The translations under genes and the position numbers were made by a program. This document shows, piece by piece, positions 55,724-64,000 of a stretch of 64,000 nucleotides of DNA (position 1 is its first letter; each line of letters starts with the position of its first letter). The notes under the pieces were generated by a model that worked only from the letters and a program-made list of their open reading frames with translations, was not told the origin of the DNA and searched no databases. Location: assembly GCF_009659625.1 (NCBI RefSeq), contig NZ_VOIW01000001.1, forward strand, positions 372,001 through 436,000, given 5' to 3'. The DNA comes from Pseudomonas haemolytica (lineage in GTDB: Bacteria > Pseudomonadota > Gammaproteobacteria > Pseudomonadales > Pseudomonadaceae).

Positions 55724-56413
55724 GTGACCGTTTCTCTAAGTCGTCTCGAGCGCCAGCTCGGCTACACCTTCAAGGACCCGGAATTGATGGTCCTTGCCCT
55801 CACACACCGCAGCTTTGCAGGGCGCAATAACGAGCGCCTGGAATTCCTCGGTGATGCCATCCTCAATTTTGTCGCCGGTGAAGCGCTGTTCGAGCGTTTC
55901 CCCCAAGCCCGTGAAGGCCAGCTGTCGCGCCTGCGTGCACGCTTGGTGAAGGGCGAGACCCTGGCCGTGCTGGCCCGTGGTTTCGGCTTGGGCGAGTACC
56001 TGCGCCTGGGGTCCGGTGAGTTGAAGAGCGGCGGTTTCCGCCGTGAGTCGATCCTGGCCGATGCGCTTGAAGCGTTGATTGGTGCGATCTACCTGGATGC
56101 TGGCATGGAGGCCGCCAAGGCACGTGTCACGGCCTGGCTGACCTCCGAGATCGAAAGCCTCACGCTGGTCGATACCAACAAAGATCCCAAGACCCGCCTG
56201 CAGGAATTCCTGCAGTCGCGCGGGTGCGAACTGCCACGCTACGAAGTGGTGGATATCCAGGGTGAGCCCCATTGCCGCGTGTTCTTCGTGGAATGTGAAA
56301 TCACCTTATTGAACGAAAAAAGCCGAGGTCAGGGTGTGAGCCGTCGTATTGCCGAACAGGTAGCGGCCGCTGCAGCACTGATTGCCCTGGGCGTGGAGAA
56401 TGGCCATGACTGA
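55724..56413 (+). CDS. rnc: Ribonuclease III
   Basis: Double-strand-specific endoribonuclease for rRNA and mRNA processing. It has 229 residues. The catalytic domain (1-150) has the signature [14 protein letters not shown] and the acidic site [16 protein letters not shown]. The double-stranded RNA binding domain (about 155-225) starts [14 protein letters not shown]. The start is GTG 55724 with a poor ribosome site (TGGATAA), compatible with controlled translation. It overlaps era by eight bases. Confidence 0.95.
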   Translation: MTVSLSRLERQLGYTFKDPELMVLALTHRSFAGRNNERLEFLGDAILNFVAGEALFERFPQAREGQLSRLRARLVKGETLAVLARGFGLGEYLRLGSGELKSGGFRRESILADALEALIGAIYLDAGMEAAKARVTAWLTSEIESLTLVDTNKDPKTRLQEFLQSRGCELPRYEVVDIQGEPHCRVFFVECEITLLNEKSRGQGVSRRIAEQVAAAAALIALGVENGHD

Positions 56414-57308
56414 TTCAACCGCAACACGCTGTGGCTATGTTGCCATCGTCGGCCGCCCGAACGTGGGCAAGTCCACGCTGCTGAACCATATCCTCGGCCA
56501 GAAGCTTGCGATCACCTCGCGCAAGCCGCAGACCACCCGCCACAACATGCTGGGCATCAAGACCGAAGGCAACGTGCAAGCGGTCTATGTCGATACCCCG
56601 GGCATGCACAAAGGCGGCGAGAAAGCCCTGAACCGCTACATGAACAAGACCGCTTCGGCGGCGTTGAAAGACGTCGACGTGGTGATCTTCGTGGTCGACC
56701 GCACCAAGTGGACCGATGAAGACCAGATGGTTCTCGAGCGCGTGCAGTACGTCACCGGCCCGTTGATCGTCGCGCTGAACAAGACCGATCGCATCGAAGA
56801 CAAAGCCGAGTTGATGCCGCATCTGACCTGGCTGCAGGAACAACTGCCGAACGCCCAGATCATGCCGATCTCGGCCCAGCACGGCCACAACCTTGAAGCC
56901 CTGGAGCGCGTGATCGCCGGTTACTTGCCGGAGAACGAGCACTTCTTCCCGGAAGACCAGATCACCGACCGCAGCAGCCGCTTCCTCGCCGCCGAACTGG
57001 TCCGTGAGAAAATCATGCGCCAGATGGGTGCCGAGCTGCCGTACCAGATCACCGTCGAAATCGAAGAGTTCAAGCAGCAGGGCAAGACCCTGCATATCCA
57101 CGCGTTGATCCTCGTCGAACGTGACGGCCAGAAGAAAATCATCATTGGCGACAAGGGCGAGCGCATCAAGCGTATCGGCACCGAAGCGCGCAAGGACATG
57201 GAGTTGCTGTTCGACTCCAAGATCATGCTTAACCTGTGGGTGAAGGTTAAGGGTGGCTGGTCCGATGATGAGCGTGCACTGCGCTCCCTGGGCTATGGCG
57301 ACCTGTAA
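56406..57308 (+). CDS. era: GTPase Era
   Basis: Essential GTPase for 16S rRNA maturation and 30S assembly. It has 300 residues. G motifs are [10 protein letters not shown], the T of [14 protein letters not shown] and NKTD. The KH domain (about 200-300) has the RNA-binding loop [17 protein letters not shown] 56406 has GGAG seven bases upstream; ATG 56400 is also in frame. It is translationally coupled to rnc. A REPIN separates it from recO. Confidence 0.96.
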   Translation: MTDSTATRCGYVAIVGRPNVGKSTLLNHILGQKLAITSRKPQTTRHNMLGIKTEGNVQAVYVDTPGMHKGGEKALNRYMNKTASAALKDVDVVIFVVDRTKWTDEDQMVLERVQYVTGPLIVALNKTDRIEDKAELMPHLTWLQEQLPNAQIMPISAQHGHNLEALERVIAGYLPENEHFFPEDQITDRSSRFLAAELVREKIMRQMGAELPYQITVEIEEFKQQGKTLHIHALILVERDGQKKIIIGDKGERIKRIGTEARKDMELLFDSKIMLNLWVKVKGGWSDDERALRSLGYGDL

Positions 57309-57327
57309 GGACACCGCAGGGCAAAAA

Positions 57328-57416
57328 ATGTGGGAGGGGGCTTGCCCCCGATAGCGGTGGATCAGTTAACAAATAAGTGACTGACACACTGCCATCGGGG
57401 GCAAGCCCCCTCCCAC
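57328..57416. repeat. REPIN, GCCCCC-variant
   Basis: About 89 bases between era and recO: ATGTGGGAGGGGGCTTGCCC with an inverted copy. As in the 44735 element, both arms carry the GCCCCCGAT variant. It interrupts an otherwise tight gene cluster, in the 155-base era-recO gap. Confidence 0.9.
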
Positions 57417-57463
57417 TTTAGGTTTGTGTAGTTTTCAAAAATGCATGCCAGCAGTGAGCACTC

Positions 57464-58153
57464 ATGTCCCAATCCCCACCTCCCAGCCAACTCGCCTACG
57501 TCCTGCACAGCCGCGCCTACCGTGAGACCAGCGCGCTGGTGGATTTCCTCACGCCCCAAGGCCGCCTGCGTGCGGTGTTGCGCAGCGCACGGGGCAAGGC
57601 GGGTACGTTGGCGCGGCCGTTCGTGGCCCTGGATGTGGAGTTTCGTGGCAAGGGCGAGCTGAAAAACGTCGGCCGCCTGGAGAGCGTCGGCACCTCCGCC
57701 TGGCTTAACGGCGATGCGCTGTTCAGCGGCCTTTACCTCAATGAACTGCTGATCCGCCTGCTGCCCGCTGAAGATCCACACCCGGCGGTCTTCGATCACT
57801 ACGCCGCCACGCTGCTGGCCCTGGCCGAAGGGCGGCCCCTGGAACCGCTGCTGCGTGCCTTCGAATGGCGCCTGCTCGACGACCTCGGCTACGGCTTTGA
57901 ACTGAGCAACGACCTGCACGGCGAGCCCATCGCCGCCGATGGCATGTACCGCCTGCAAGTGGACGCTGGCCTGGAACGCGTGTACCTGCTGCAACCGGGC
58001 CTGTTCCAGGGCTCCGAGCTGCTGGCCATGAGCGAAGCGGATTGGAGCGCACCGGGTGCCTTGTCTGCTGCCAAGCGTTTGATGCGCCAGGCGCTGGCCG
58101 TGCATCTGGGCGGGCGACCGCTGGTCAGTCGCGAGTTGTTTCGAAAGCCCTGA
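57464..58153 (+). CDS. recO: DNA repair protein RecO
   Basis: Recombination mediator that with RecR loads RecA on SSB-coated DNA. It has 229 residues. An N-terminal OB fold ([34 protein letters not shown]) and a helical C-domain ([40 protein letters not shown]) are present. The zinc-binding cysteines seen in some RecO proteins are absent. GTGAG precedes the ATG at 57464. Confidence 0.94.
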   Translation: MSQSPPPSQLAYVLHSRAYRETSALVDFLTPQGRLRAVLRSARGKAGTLARPFVALDVEFRGKGELKNVGRLESVGTSAWLNGDALFSGLYLNELLIRLLPAEDPHPAVFDHYAATLLALAEGRPLEPLLRAFEWRLLDDLGYGFELSNDLHGEPIAADGMYRLQVDAGLERVYLLQPGLFQGSELLAMSEADWSAPGALSAAKRLMRQALAVHLGGRPLVSRELFRKP

Positions 58154-58204
58154 CATCCCCGTGTATGCTGTGCACCGATTCTTTCCCTTTTCAGGAGCGC
58201 TTCC

Positions 58205-58948
58205 GTGACCACCAGCAATCGCATTCTTCTTGGCGTCAACATCGACCACGTCGCCACCCTGCGCCAGGCCCGGGGCACCCGTTACCCTGACCCGGTCAAG
58301 GCCGCGCTGGACGCCGAAGAAGCGGGCGCCGACGGCATCACCGTGCACCTGCGCGAAGACCGCCGCCATATCCAGGAGCGCGACGTGCTGCTGCTCAAGG
58401 ACGTGCTGCAAACCCGCATGAACTTCGAAATGGGCGTCACCGAAGAAATGATGGCGTTTGCCGAACGCATCCGCCCGGCACACATCTGCCTGGTGCCGGA
58501 AACCCGCCAGGAACTGACCACCGAAGGCGGCCTCGATGTCGCCGGTCAGGAAGCGCGCATCAAGGCCGCAGTGGAGCGCCTGTCGAAGATCGGCAGTGAA
58601 GTGTCGCTGTTCATCGACGCCGACGAACGCCAGATCGAAGCCTCGCGCCGTGTCGGTGCCCCGGCCATTGAGCTGCACACCGGCCGCTACGCCGATGCCA
58701 CCACCCCAACCGAAGTGGCCGACGAGCTGCAACGCATCATCGATGGCGTGAACTGCGGGCTCAATGAAGGTTTGATCGTCAACGCCGGCCATGGCTTGCA
58801 CTACCACAACGTCGAAGCGGTGGCAGCGATCAAGGGCATCAACGAGCTGAACATCGGCCATGCGTTGGTGGCCCATGCGCTGTTCGTCGGTTTCAAGGGT
58901 GCGGTTGCCGAGATGAAGGCCTTGATTCTGGCGGCTGCCAAGCACTAA
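58205..58948 (+). CDS. pdxJ: Pyridoxine 5'-phosphate synthase
   Basis: Closes the pyridoxine ring from 3-amino-acetone phosphate and deoxyxylulose phosphate in the DXP-dependent vitamin B6 route. It has 247 residues of TIM-barrel fold. Markers are [50 protein letters not shown] and [11 protein letters not shown]. The start is GTG 58205 after AGGAGCG. It follows recO by 51 bases, matching the conserved era-recO-pdxJ order. Confidence 0.96.
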   Translation: MTTSNRILLGVNIDHVATLRQARGTRYPDPVKAALDAEEAGADGITVHLREDRRHIQERDVLLLKDVLQTRMNFEMGVTEEMMAFAERIRPAHICLVPETRQELTTEGGLDVAGQEARIKAAVERLSKIGSEVSLFIDADERQIEASRRVGAPAIELHTGRYADATTPTEVADELQRIIDGVNCGLNEGLIVNAGHGLHYHNVEAVAAIKGINELNIGHALVAHALFVGFKGAVAEMKALILAAAKH

Positions 58949-58965
58949 AAACAACAAGCGTCCAG

Positions 58966-59055
58966 TGTGGGAGGGGGCTTGCTCCCGATAGCGGTGTGTC
59001 AGCCACACATAAGTTGACTGACGCACCGCTATCGGGAGCAAGCCCCCTCCCACAT
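58966..59055. repeat. REPIN
   Basis: About 90 bases, TGTGGGAGGGGGCTTGCTCC with its inverted copy, between pdxJ and the multicopper oxidase. It marks the boundary of the lepA-pdxJ block. Confidence 0.92.
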
Positions 59056-59139
59056 GCGAAGTCTTACTGTTTAGCCGATGCAGGTGTATCGTATCTGCCC
59101 TTTGCGGGCCTTGGCCTGCGGCAGATACGTGAGGTTGTT

Positions 59140-60522
59140 GTGTCCCAATCGTTTTCCCGTCGACAGATCCTCGGTGGCCTTGCCGGCCTTGCCGTTGTAG
59201 GTGTGGGCGCCGGTGGTGCCTACCGCTACTGGCTGGGTAAGGTTGCCGATGCCAACGCAGGAAGCGATTACCAACTGATTGCCGCGCCCCTGGACGTGGA
59301 ATTGGTGCCGGGGCACCAGACCCAAGCCTGGGCATTCGGCCCTTCGGCGCCTGGCACCGAGTTGCGCGTGCGCCAGGGCGAATGGCTGCGAGTACGCTTC
59401 ATCAATCATTTACCGGTTGCCACCACCATTCACTGGCACGGCATCCGCCTGCCGCTGGAAATGGACGGCGTGCCCTACGTCTCGCAGTTACCGGTACTGC
59501 CTGGCGAGTATTTCGACTACCAATTCCGCGTGCCCGACGCCGGCAGCTACTGGTACCACCCCCACGTGAACAGCAGCGAAGAACTCGGCCGTGGCCTGGT
59601 CGGCCCGCTGATCATCGAAGAGCGCGAGCCCACCGGTTTCAAATACGAGCGCACCCTCAGCCTGAAAAGCTGGCATGTGGACGAAGAGGGCGCCTTCGTC
59701 GCCTTCAGCATCCCCCGTGAAGCGGCGCGGGGCGGCACGGCGGGGCGCTTGTCGACGATCAACGGCGTGTCCCAGGCAGTGGTCGACCTGCCGGCCGGGC
59801 AGATCACGCGCGTGCGCTTGCTCAACCTCGACAACACCTTGACCTATCGCCTCAACATTCCCGGCGTTGAAGCGCAGATCTACGCGCTGGACGGCAACCC
59901 GATCGAGCCGCGCCCCTTGGGCAAGGAATACTGGCTGGGCCCGGGCATGCGCATTTGCCTGGCGATCAAGGCACCGCCGGCGGGCGAAGAGCTGTCGATC
60001 CGCAACGGCCCGGTGCGCCTTGGCACCTTTCGTTCAGTGGCCAATACCGACGCGCCCACTGAGTGGCCACCGGCATTACCGGCCAACCCGATTGCCGAGC
60101 CGGACCTGGCCAATGCCGAGAAACTCAACTTCAATTTTGAATGGGTCGGTTCGGTCTCGGTGAACGTGGACAACGGCAAGCCGCCGAGCCTGTGGCAGAT
60201 CAACGGCCAGGCCTGGGACATCACCGACAAGACCTGCGCCGACCGCCCGATTGCCAAGCTGGAAAAGGGCAAGAGCTACATTTTCGAATTGAAGAACATG
60301 ACCCAATACCAACACCCGATCCACCTGCACGGCATGAGTTTCAAGGTGATCGCCTCGAACCGCCACAAGGTGATCCCGTACTTCACCGACACCTATCTGC
60401 TGGGCAAGAACGAGCGTGCCCGTGTGGCGCTGGTGGCGGATAACCCGGGGGTGTGGATGTTCCATTGCCATGTGATCGACCACATGGAAACCGGCCTGAT
60501 GGCCGCCATCGAGGTGGCGTGA
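59140..60522 (+). CDS. Multicopper oxidase, Tat-exported
   Basis: Copper-dependent oxidase of about 460 residues with three cupredoxin domains. The N-terminus MSQSFSRRQILGGLAGLAVVGVGAGG is a twin-arginine signal (R7-R8), fitting export of a folded copper enzyme. Copper ligands are all seen: HWHG, YHPHV, HPIHLHG and HCHVIDHMETGLM (type 1 histidines, cysteine and axial methionine). The substrate is unknown; metal or phenol oxidation is possible. GTG 59140 has GAGG upstream. Its stop shares an A with the tadA start, so the two are coupled; P. aeruginosa has the same pair, as I recall. Confidence 0.93.
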   Translation: MSQSFSRRQILGGLAGLAVVGVGAGGAYRYWLGKVADANAGSDYQLIAAPLDVELVPGHQTQAWAFGPSAPGTELRVRQGEWLRVRFINHLPVATTIHWHGIRLPLEMDGVPYVSQLPVLPGEYFDYQFRVPDAGSYWYHPHVNSSEELGRGLVGPLIIEEREPTGFKYERTLSLKSWHVDEEGAFVAFSIPREAARGGTAGRLSTINGVSQAVVDLPAGQITRVRLLNLDNTLTYRLNIPGVEAQIYALDGNPIEPRPLGKEYWLGPGMRICLAIKAPPAGEELSIRNGPVRLGTFRSVANTDAPTEWPPALPANPIAEPDLANAEKLNFNFEWVGSVSVNVDNGKPPSLWQINGQAWDITDKTCADRPIAKLEKGKSYIFELKNMTQYQHPIHLHGMSFKVIASNRHKVIPYFTDTYLLGKNERARVALVADNPGVWMFHCHVIDHMETGLMAAIEVA

Positions 60523-61019
60523 TGCGCCAGATTCGCCCCGCGGCGATTATCGACCGCAGCCGCGACCAGGATTTCATGCGCGAAGCCTTGGCCCTCGCCG
60601 CCCAAGGCGCCGCGCTGGGTGAAGTGCCGGTCGGCGCGGTGCTGGTGCAGGACGGTGAAATCATCGGTCGCGGCTTCAACTGCCCGATCAGCGGCAACGA
60701 CCCCAGCGCCCATGCCGAAATGGTCGCGATCCGCGCTGCCGCCCAGGCGATCAGCAACTACCGTCTGGTGGGCAGCACCCTGTATGTGACCCTGGAGCCG
60801 TGCAGCATGTGCGCCGGCTTGATTGTGCATTCGCGAATCGCAAGGGTGGTGTACGGCGCACTGGAGCCCAAGGCCGGGATTGTGCAGAGCCAGGGGCAGT
60901 TTTTTACCCAGGGGTTTCTGAATCATCGGGCGTTGTTTGAAGGTGGGGTGCTGGCCGAGGAGTGCGGGGCTGTCTTGAGTGAGTTCTTCAAGGCTCGCCG
61001 AGCCAAGTCTCAGATCTAG
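60522..61019 (+). CDS. tadA: tRNA-specific adenosine deaminase TadA
   Basis: Deaminates A34 of tRNA-Arg(ACG) to inosine; essential in most bacteria. It has 165 residues. The zinc and catalytic motifs of the cytidine deaminase fold are HAEMVAIR and PCSMCAGLIVHSRI. The residues GEVPVGAVLVQDGEIIGRGFN are also diagnostic. ATG 60522 overlaps the oxidase stop by one base, and no separate ribosome site is obvious apart from GAGG inside the oxidase gene. Confidence 0.95.
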   Translation: MRQIRPAAIIDRSRDQDFMREALALAAQGAALGEVPVGAVLVQDGEIIGRGFNCPISGNDPSAHAEMVAIRAAAQAISNYRLVGSTLYVTLEPCSMCAGLIVHSRIARVVYGALEPKAGIVQSQGQFFTQGFLNHRALFEGGVLAEECGAVLSEFFKARRAKSQI

Positions 61020-61036
61020 CTAACAAAGGAGATCAA

Positions 61037-61127
61037 ATGTGGGAGGGGGCTTGCTCCCGATAGCAGTGTGTCAGTCAGCATGTTTTTAGCTGACCCACCG
61101 CCATCGGGAGCAAGCCCCCTCCCACAT
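61037..61127. repeat. REPIN
   Basis: About 91 bases, ATGTGGGAGGGGGCTTGCTC with its inverted copy, between the convergent tadA and cmoB genes. The inner part resembles the element at 41421 (AGCAGTGTGTCAGTCAGC). Confidence 0.92.
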
Positions 61128-61160
61128 TTGGATCTTCGTTTATTCAGTGATATCTCACCG

Positions 61161-62117
61161 TTACTTTTTGGCGATGATCACCGCCCGCATCGGCGCTGGC
61201 AGCCCTTCAATCGTCTTGCTGTGATCTTCGGGGTCGAGAAAGTCACTCAGGGACTGGTACTTCATCCACTCAGTCCCACGCTGTTCCTCAACCGTGGTCA
61301 CGCTCACATCCACGCACCGCACCTCACTGAACCCGGCACGCCGCAGCCACAGCATCAACGCCGGTACCGAGGGCAGGAACCACACGTTGCGCATTTGTGC
61401 GTAACGGTCTTCTGGCACCAGCACCTGTTGCTGATCGCCTTCTACCACCAGGGTCTCCAACACCAGTTCGCCACCTTTGACCAGGCAGTCTTTCAGTGCC
61501 AGCAGGTGCTCGATGGGCGAGCGGCGGTGGTAGAACACGCCCATGGAAAATACCGTATCAAAGCCTTCCAGGTTCGCCGGCAAGTCTTCGAATGGGAATG
61601 GCAGGTGCCACGCCCTGGGCTCAGACAGGTAACGCTGCACCGCCTGGAACTGGCAGAAGAACAGCCAGTTCGGGTCCACCCCAATCACGCTGTCGGCCCC
61701 CGCGCCGAGCATGCGCCACATGTAATAACCGTTGCCGCAGCCGACATCGAGGATGCGCTTGCCGTTCAGGTCCAGGTGCGGCGCCACCCGCGACCACTTC
61801 CAGTCCGAACGCCATTCGGTGTCTACATGCACGCCGAACAGGTGGAACGGGCCTTTGCGCCACGGGCTCAGGCCCATCAAGGCGGTGTGCATTTGTGCGC
61901 GGGTGGCGTCGTCGCAATCGGTATCCAGTACCAGGCCATTGAGCAAGTCGACTGCGCTGGGCTGGATCTGCGGCAGCGCATCCAACGCGCTCTGCCAGCG
62001 CTCCAGGTCGCCATGGCCCTTTTCCATCTTGCTATCAAGCTGCGCTTGCAGGCCCTGGGCCCAAACGGCCAGAGGAGTACCGACCAGGTGGCGGGCGAGG
62101 GGGGACAAATCAATCAT
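61161..62117 (-). CDS. cmoB: tRNA uridine 34 carboxymethyltransferase CmoB
   Basis: Transfers a carboxymethyl group from carboxy-SAM to 5-hydroxyuridine 34 of tRNA, making cmo5U. It has 318 residues. The Rossmann SAM domain has [19 protein letters not shown] and [14 protein letters not shown]; other markers are [26 protein letters not shown] and [15 protein letters not shown]. It overlaps the cmoA stop by four bases, so the enzyme and its cofactor-making partner are co-translated. Confidence 0.95.
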   Translation of the reverse strand: MIDLSPLARHLVGTPLAVWAQGLQAQLDSKMEKGHGDLERWQSALDALPQIQPSAVDLLNGLVLDTDCDDATRAQMHTALMGLSPWRKGPFHLFGVHVDTEWRSDWKWSRVAPHLDLNGKRILDVGCGNGYYMWRMLGAGADSVIGVDPNWLFFCQFQAVQRYLSEPRAWHLPFPFEDLPANLEGFDTVFSMGVFYHRRSPIEHLLALKDCLVKGGELVLETLVVEGDQQQVLVPEDRYAQMRNVWFLPSVPALMLWLRRAGFSEVRCVDVSVTTVEEQRGTEWMKYQSLSDFLDPEDHSKTIEGLPAPMRAVIIAKK

Positions 62118-62857
62118 GGCAAGGCAATCAACGAGGCAAAGTTAAGACACTGGAACCACGGCAAGACTTTCGAGAACCCGGCCGCCAGCAGGCGTTCGCG
62201 GTGTTCTTCGAGGCTGTCGGGCTTCATGACGTTTTCGATGGCGCTGCGCTTCTGGGCGATTTCCAGTTCGCTGTAGCCGTTGGCGCGCTTGAACGCGATA
62301 TGCAGGTCGGTCAGCAGTGCGTGCTCTTCAACATCGTTGAAGCGCAGCTTTTCCGAAAGGATCAACGCCCCGCCCGGCAGCAGCGATTGGCGGATACGCC
62401 CGAGCAACGCCAGGCGTTCATCGGGGGCGATAAATTGCAGGGTAAAGTTCAGCGCCACCACCGAGGCGGGCTGGAACTGCAGGGCGAGAATATCGCCCTC
62501 GATCACCTCCACCGGCAGCAACTCCTGGAACATCGAGTCCTGGCCATTGAGGTATTGGCGGCAACGCTCGACCATCGCCGCCGAGTTATCCACCGCGATC
62601 ACCCGGCAACCCTCGGTGCGAACATGGCGACGCAAAGCTTGGGTGACGGCACCCAGGGATGAGCCCAGGTCATACAGCACGCTATTGGGCTGGGCGAATT
62701 GCGCGGCCAGCACGCCAAGGTTTTCGACGATGGTCGGGTAACCCGGCACCGAGCGCTTGATCATGTCCGGGAACACCCGCACCACATCCTCGTTAAAGGC
62801 GAAGTCCGGCACCTGGGGCAGGGGCTGGGCGAATAGGCGATCGGGTTCTTTGCTCAC
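62114..62857 (-). CDS. cmoA: Carboxy-SAM synthase CmoA
   Basis: Makes carboxy-S-adenosylmethionine from SAM and prephenate for CmoB. It has 247 residues. Landmarks are [47 protein letters not shown] (SAM site) and [21 protein letters not shown]. It is first of the cmoAB pair. The ATG is at 62857. Confidence 0.95.
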   Translation of the reverse strand: MSKEPDRLFAQPLPQVPDFAFNEDVVRVFPDMIKRSVPGYPTIVENLGVLAAQFAQPNSVLYDLGSSLGAVTQALRRHVRTEGCRVIAVDNSAAMVERCRQYLNGQDSMFQELLPVEVIEGDILALQFQPASVVALNFTLQFIAPDERLALLGRIRQSLLPGGALILSEKLRFNDVEEHALLTDLHIAFKRANGYSELEIAQKRSAIENVMKPDSLEEHRERLLAAGFSKVLPWFQCLNFASLIALP

Positions 62858-62992
62858 GGCTGTTCCGGCGACGAAGGGGAAAGGCCGGCATTTTAGCCAA
62901 GTTGGCCCTCGGATGCGCGGGTTGTCTGATAAACCGCGATGCCGCAGGTTTCATCGCCCTGCGGGTTGACCGCAGAGCGGTGGGCACACGCG

Positions 62993-63421
62993 CTACTCGG
63001 TGTGCTTGTGGTGGGCAATGGTTCCGGTGGAAAGATCAAACTTAGCGGCTACCTTGAGCGTATTTGACGAAAAAAGGTCGGTTGCTTTGATTTCAAGCTT
63101 CCCTGCGTAGTGGTTTTTTTCACGGTCAAAATCAACTTTCACATAGGCGTGATCAATCAGGTAGTGGGCGGGCGCGGTGTTAGTACCGAGTTGGAGTGAG
63201 TGAATGTACTCGCTTGGATATTCATGCCTGTCGTTGGGTATGTCAGGTGCCAAGCGCATATCTATGATACGCAGGGGGCTTGCTGAAAGTTCATCTACAC
63301 CCACGATGGTCAGCCATTCATCCACCTTCAGATAAACCGTATCTGCTTTGAAGTTCGCGACGCCGTTGATGGTTGCGACAAATGTCCCTTCAACTTCCGG
63401 ATAAGCATTACTGGGGGTCAT
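62993..63421 (-). CDS. Hypothetical protein of unknown family, AT-richer
   Basis: A 142-residue protein without signal peptide or membrane segment. Its predicted structure is mostly beta (GTFVATINGVANFKADTVYL, YVKVDFDREKNHYAGKLEIKATDL), and it ends in a histidine-rich tail HHKHTE. I do not recognise a family. An ideal AGGAGG lies before ATG 63421, so expression is likely. Base composition is clearly lower in GC than the flanking cmoA and lysoplasmalogenase genes, suggesting recent acquisition. It could belong to small toxin-, pore- or lipid-interacting beta proteins, but nothing supports a specific role. Confidence 0.65.
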   Translation of the reverse strand: MTPSNAYPEVEGTFVATINGVANFKADTVYLKVDEWLTIVGVDELSASPLRIIDMRLAPDIPNDRHEYPSEYIHSLQLGTNTAPAHYLIDHAYVKVDFDREKNHYAGKLEIKATDLFSSNTLKVAAKFDLSTGTIAHHKHTE

Positions 63422-63555
63422 ATTCCAATCCTCCTAGTTCACGCGCCAGTCTGATTGTGGCGGTGTTTATAGAAGATACAGGCTGCTCTCAATCGTCGTA
63501 ACTGTCAGAAATAGCAGTTCAGTAATGGTTTTCGCTTTAAATCCAGCCACGTTTT

Positions 63556-64000
63556 TCAGTGATCAGTTGTGCGATGGCCTGTCTGTGGATTGAGTGCGAA
63601 TGCAGAGGCGGTGATGCCCCACTGCCCAAGCCAATACGTGGTGATCAACAGATACGGCGCCGCATCGAACGCCAGCACAAACCGATTGATACCGATCAAC
63701 GTATCGGAAAACACAAACGACACCGCACCCGCCGCCGCCAGCAGAGCCGAGCGTTTCGGCACGTCGCTGCCCAGCCGCGCCAACGCACGCCAGAGCATGG
63801 CGCTGATCACCAGTGCGTAAACCACCACCGGTATCAGTAGCTCGCCCAAGCCGTGGGAAATCAGAATACTCAGCAGGATCGCCCCGACACCCAGGGCCAA
63901 CACCAGCGGCAGCAACGCCAGACGTCGACAGTCGCTGAAATAGGCTTTGAGATAGGCCAGGTGCGCAAACAGAAACGCGCCCAGGCCAAAGATAAACAGG
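63556..64000 (-). CDS. Lysoplasmalogenase (YhhN family), partial (5' end beyond window)
   Basis: The visible C-terminal 147 residues contain five or so membrane helices with the family patterns FIFGLGAFLFAHLAYLKAYF, VVYALVISAMLWRAL, LLAAAGAVSFVFSDTLIGINRF and ITTYWLGQWGI. The YhhN/TMEM86 family hydrolyses lysoplasmalogens, and its bacterial substrates are less clear. The conserved acidic residue of FSDTLI is present. The start codon lies beyond base 64000. Confidence 0.88.
   Translation of the reverse strand, partial: LFIFGLGAFLFAHLAYLKAYFSDCRRLALLPLVLALGVGAILLSILISHGLGELLIPVVVYALVISAMLWRALARLGSDVPKRSALLAAAGAVSFVFSDTLIGINRFVLAFDAAPYLLITTYWLGQWGITASAFALNPQTGHRTTDH

Noticed and set aside
58996..59139. 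N-terminal extension of the multicopper oxidase through the REPIN
   Set aside because: The frame is open, but it would translate repeat sequence before the Tat signal; GTG 59140 has a binding site and gives a normal Tat leader.
57362..59335. A 657-codon minus-strand open frame across recO, pdxJ and a REPIN
   Set aside because: It runs through two clear plus-strand genes and a repeat element, so it is not a gene.

Overview
The window is chromosomal DNA of a Pseudomonas, most likely of the P. fluorescens group. The evidence is high-GC coding sequence, a hmgR-hmgABC homogentisate cluster, Pseudomonas-typical small families (DUF3509, DUF3649, DUF3325), a valS-holC-pepA-lptFG block, a lepA-lepB-rnc-era-recO-pdxJ block, and many copies of one REP/REPIN family (core TGTGGGAGGGGGCTTGC). 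Sixty-two protein genes are called; the first (a fimbrial subunit) and the last (a lysoplasmalogenase) run off the window edges. I see no tRNA, rRNA, insertion sequence, prophage or CRISPR array.

Layout. 1-9.9 kb: an alternative chaperone-usher fimbrial locus. Five tandem DUF1120 subunit genes, a PapD-like chaperone, a PapC/FimD-like usher and a tip-like subunit lie on the minus strand. Facing away from them are a stand-alone REC-Hpt phosphorelay protein, a NarL/BvgA-type response regulator and a sixth DUF1120 gene. 9.9-14.8 kb: an NTF2-like protein, a GIY-YIG protein, a TonB-dependent receptor with a signalling domain, and a DacB lipoprotein. 14.8-20.4 kb: homogentisate catabolism (IclR regulator, dioxygenase, fumarylacetoacetase, isomerase) with an aromatic-acid MFS transporter. 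20.4-31 kb: mixed housekeeping, including a leucine-dehydrogenase-like protein lacking its catalytic lysine, yebG with a LexA box, psiE, a serine permease/deaminase pair with a LysR regulator, a ribosome hibernation factor, and an MFS efflux pump with a divergent LysR regulator.

31-41.4 kb: an iron-uptake island. A fecI-fecR-fecA set on the minus strand is divergent from an operon of DUF3649, a PepSY reductase-like membrane protein, DUF3325, a second ECF sigma/FecR pair and a second TonB receptor. A Fur-like box sits at the divergent promoter. 41.5-61 kb: core genes for nucleoid, translation, replication, LPS transport, protein export and RNA processing. A Tat-exported multicopper oxidase is coupled to tadA. 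61-64 kb: cmoB-cmoA, an unknown AT-richer gene and the start of a lysoplasmalogenase.

Most notable points: the DUF1120 pilus with its truncated phosphorelay; the back-to-back FecIR systems whose second receptor lacks a signalling domain; the K-to-T change in the leucine-dehydrogenase-like protein; eight REPINs plus one solo REP that forms a terminator; paired hairpins ahead of rnc; and block junctions that differ from P. aeruginosa gene order as I recall it.
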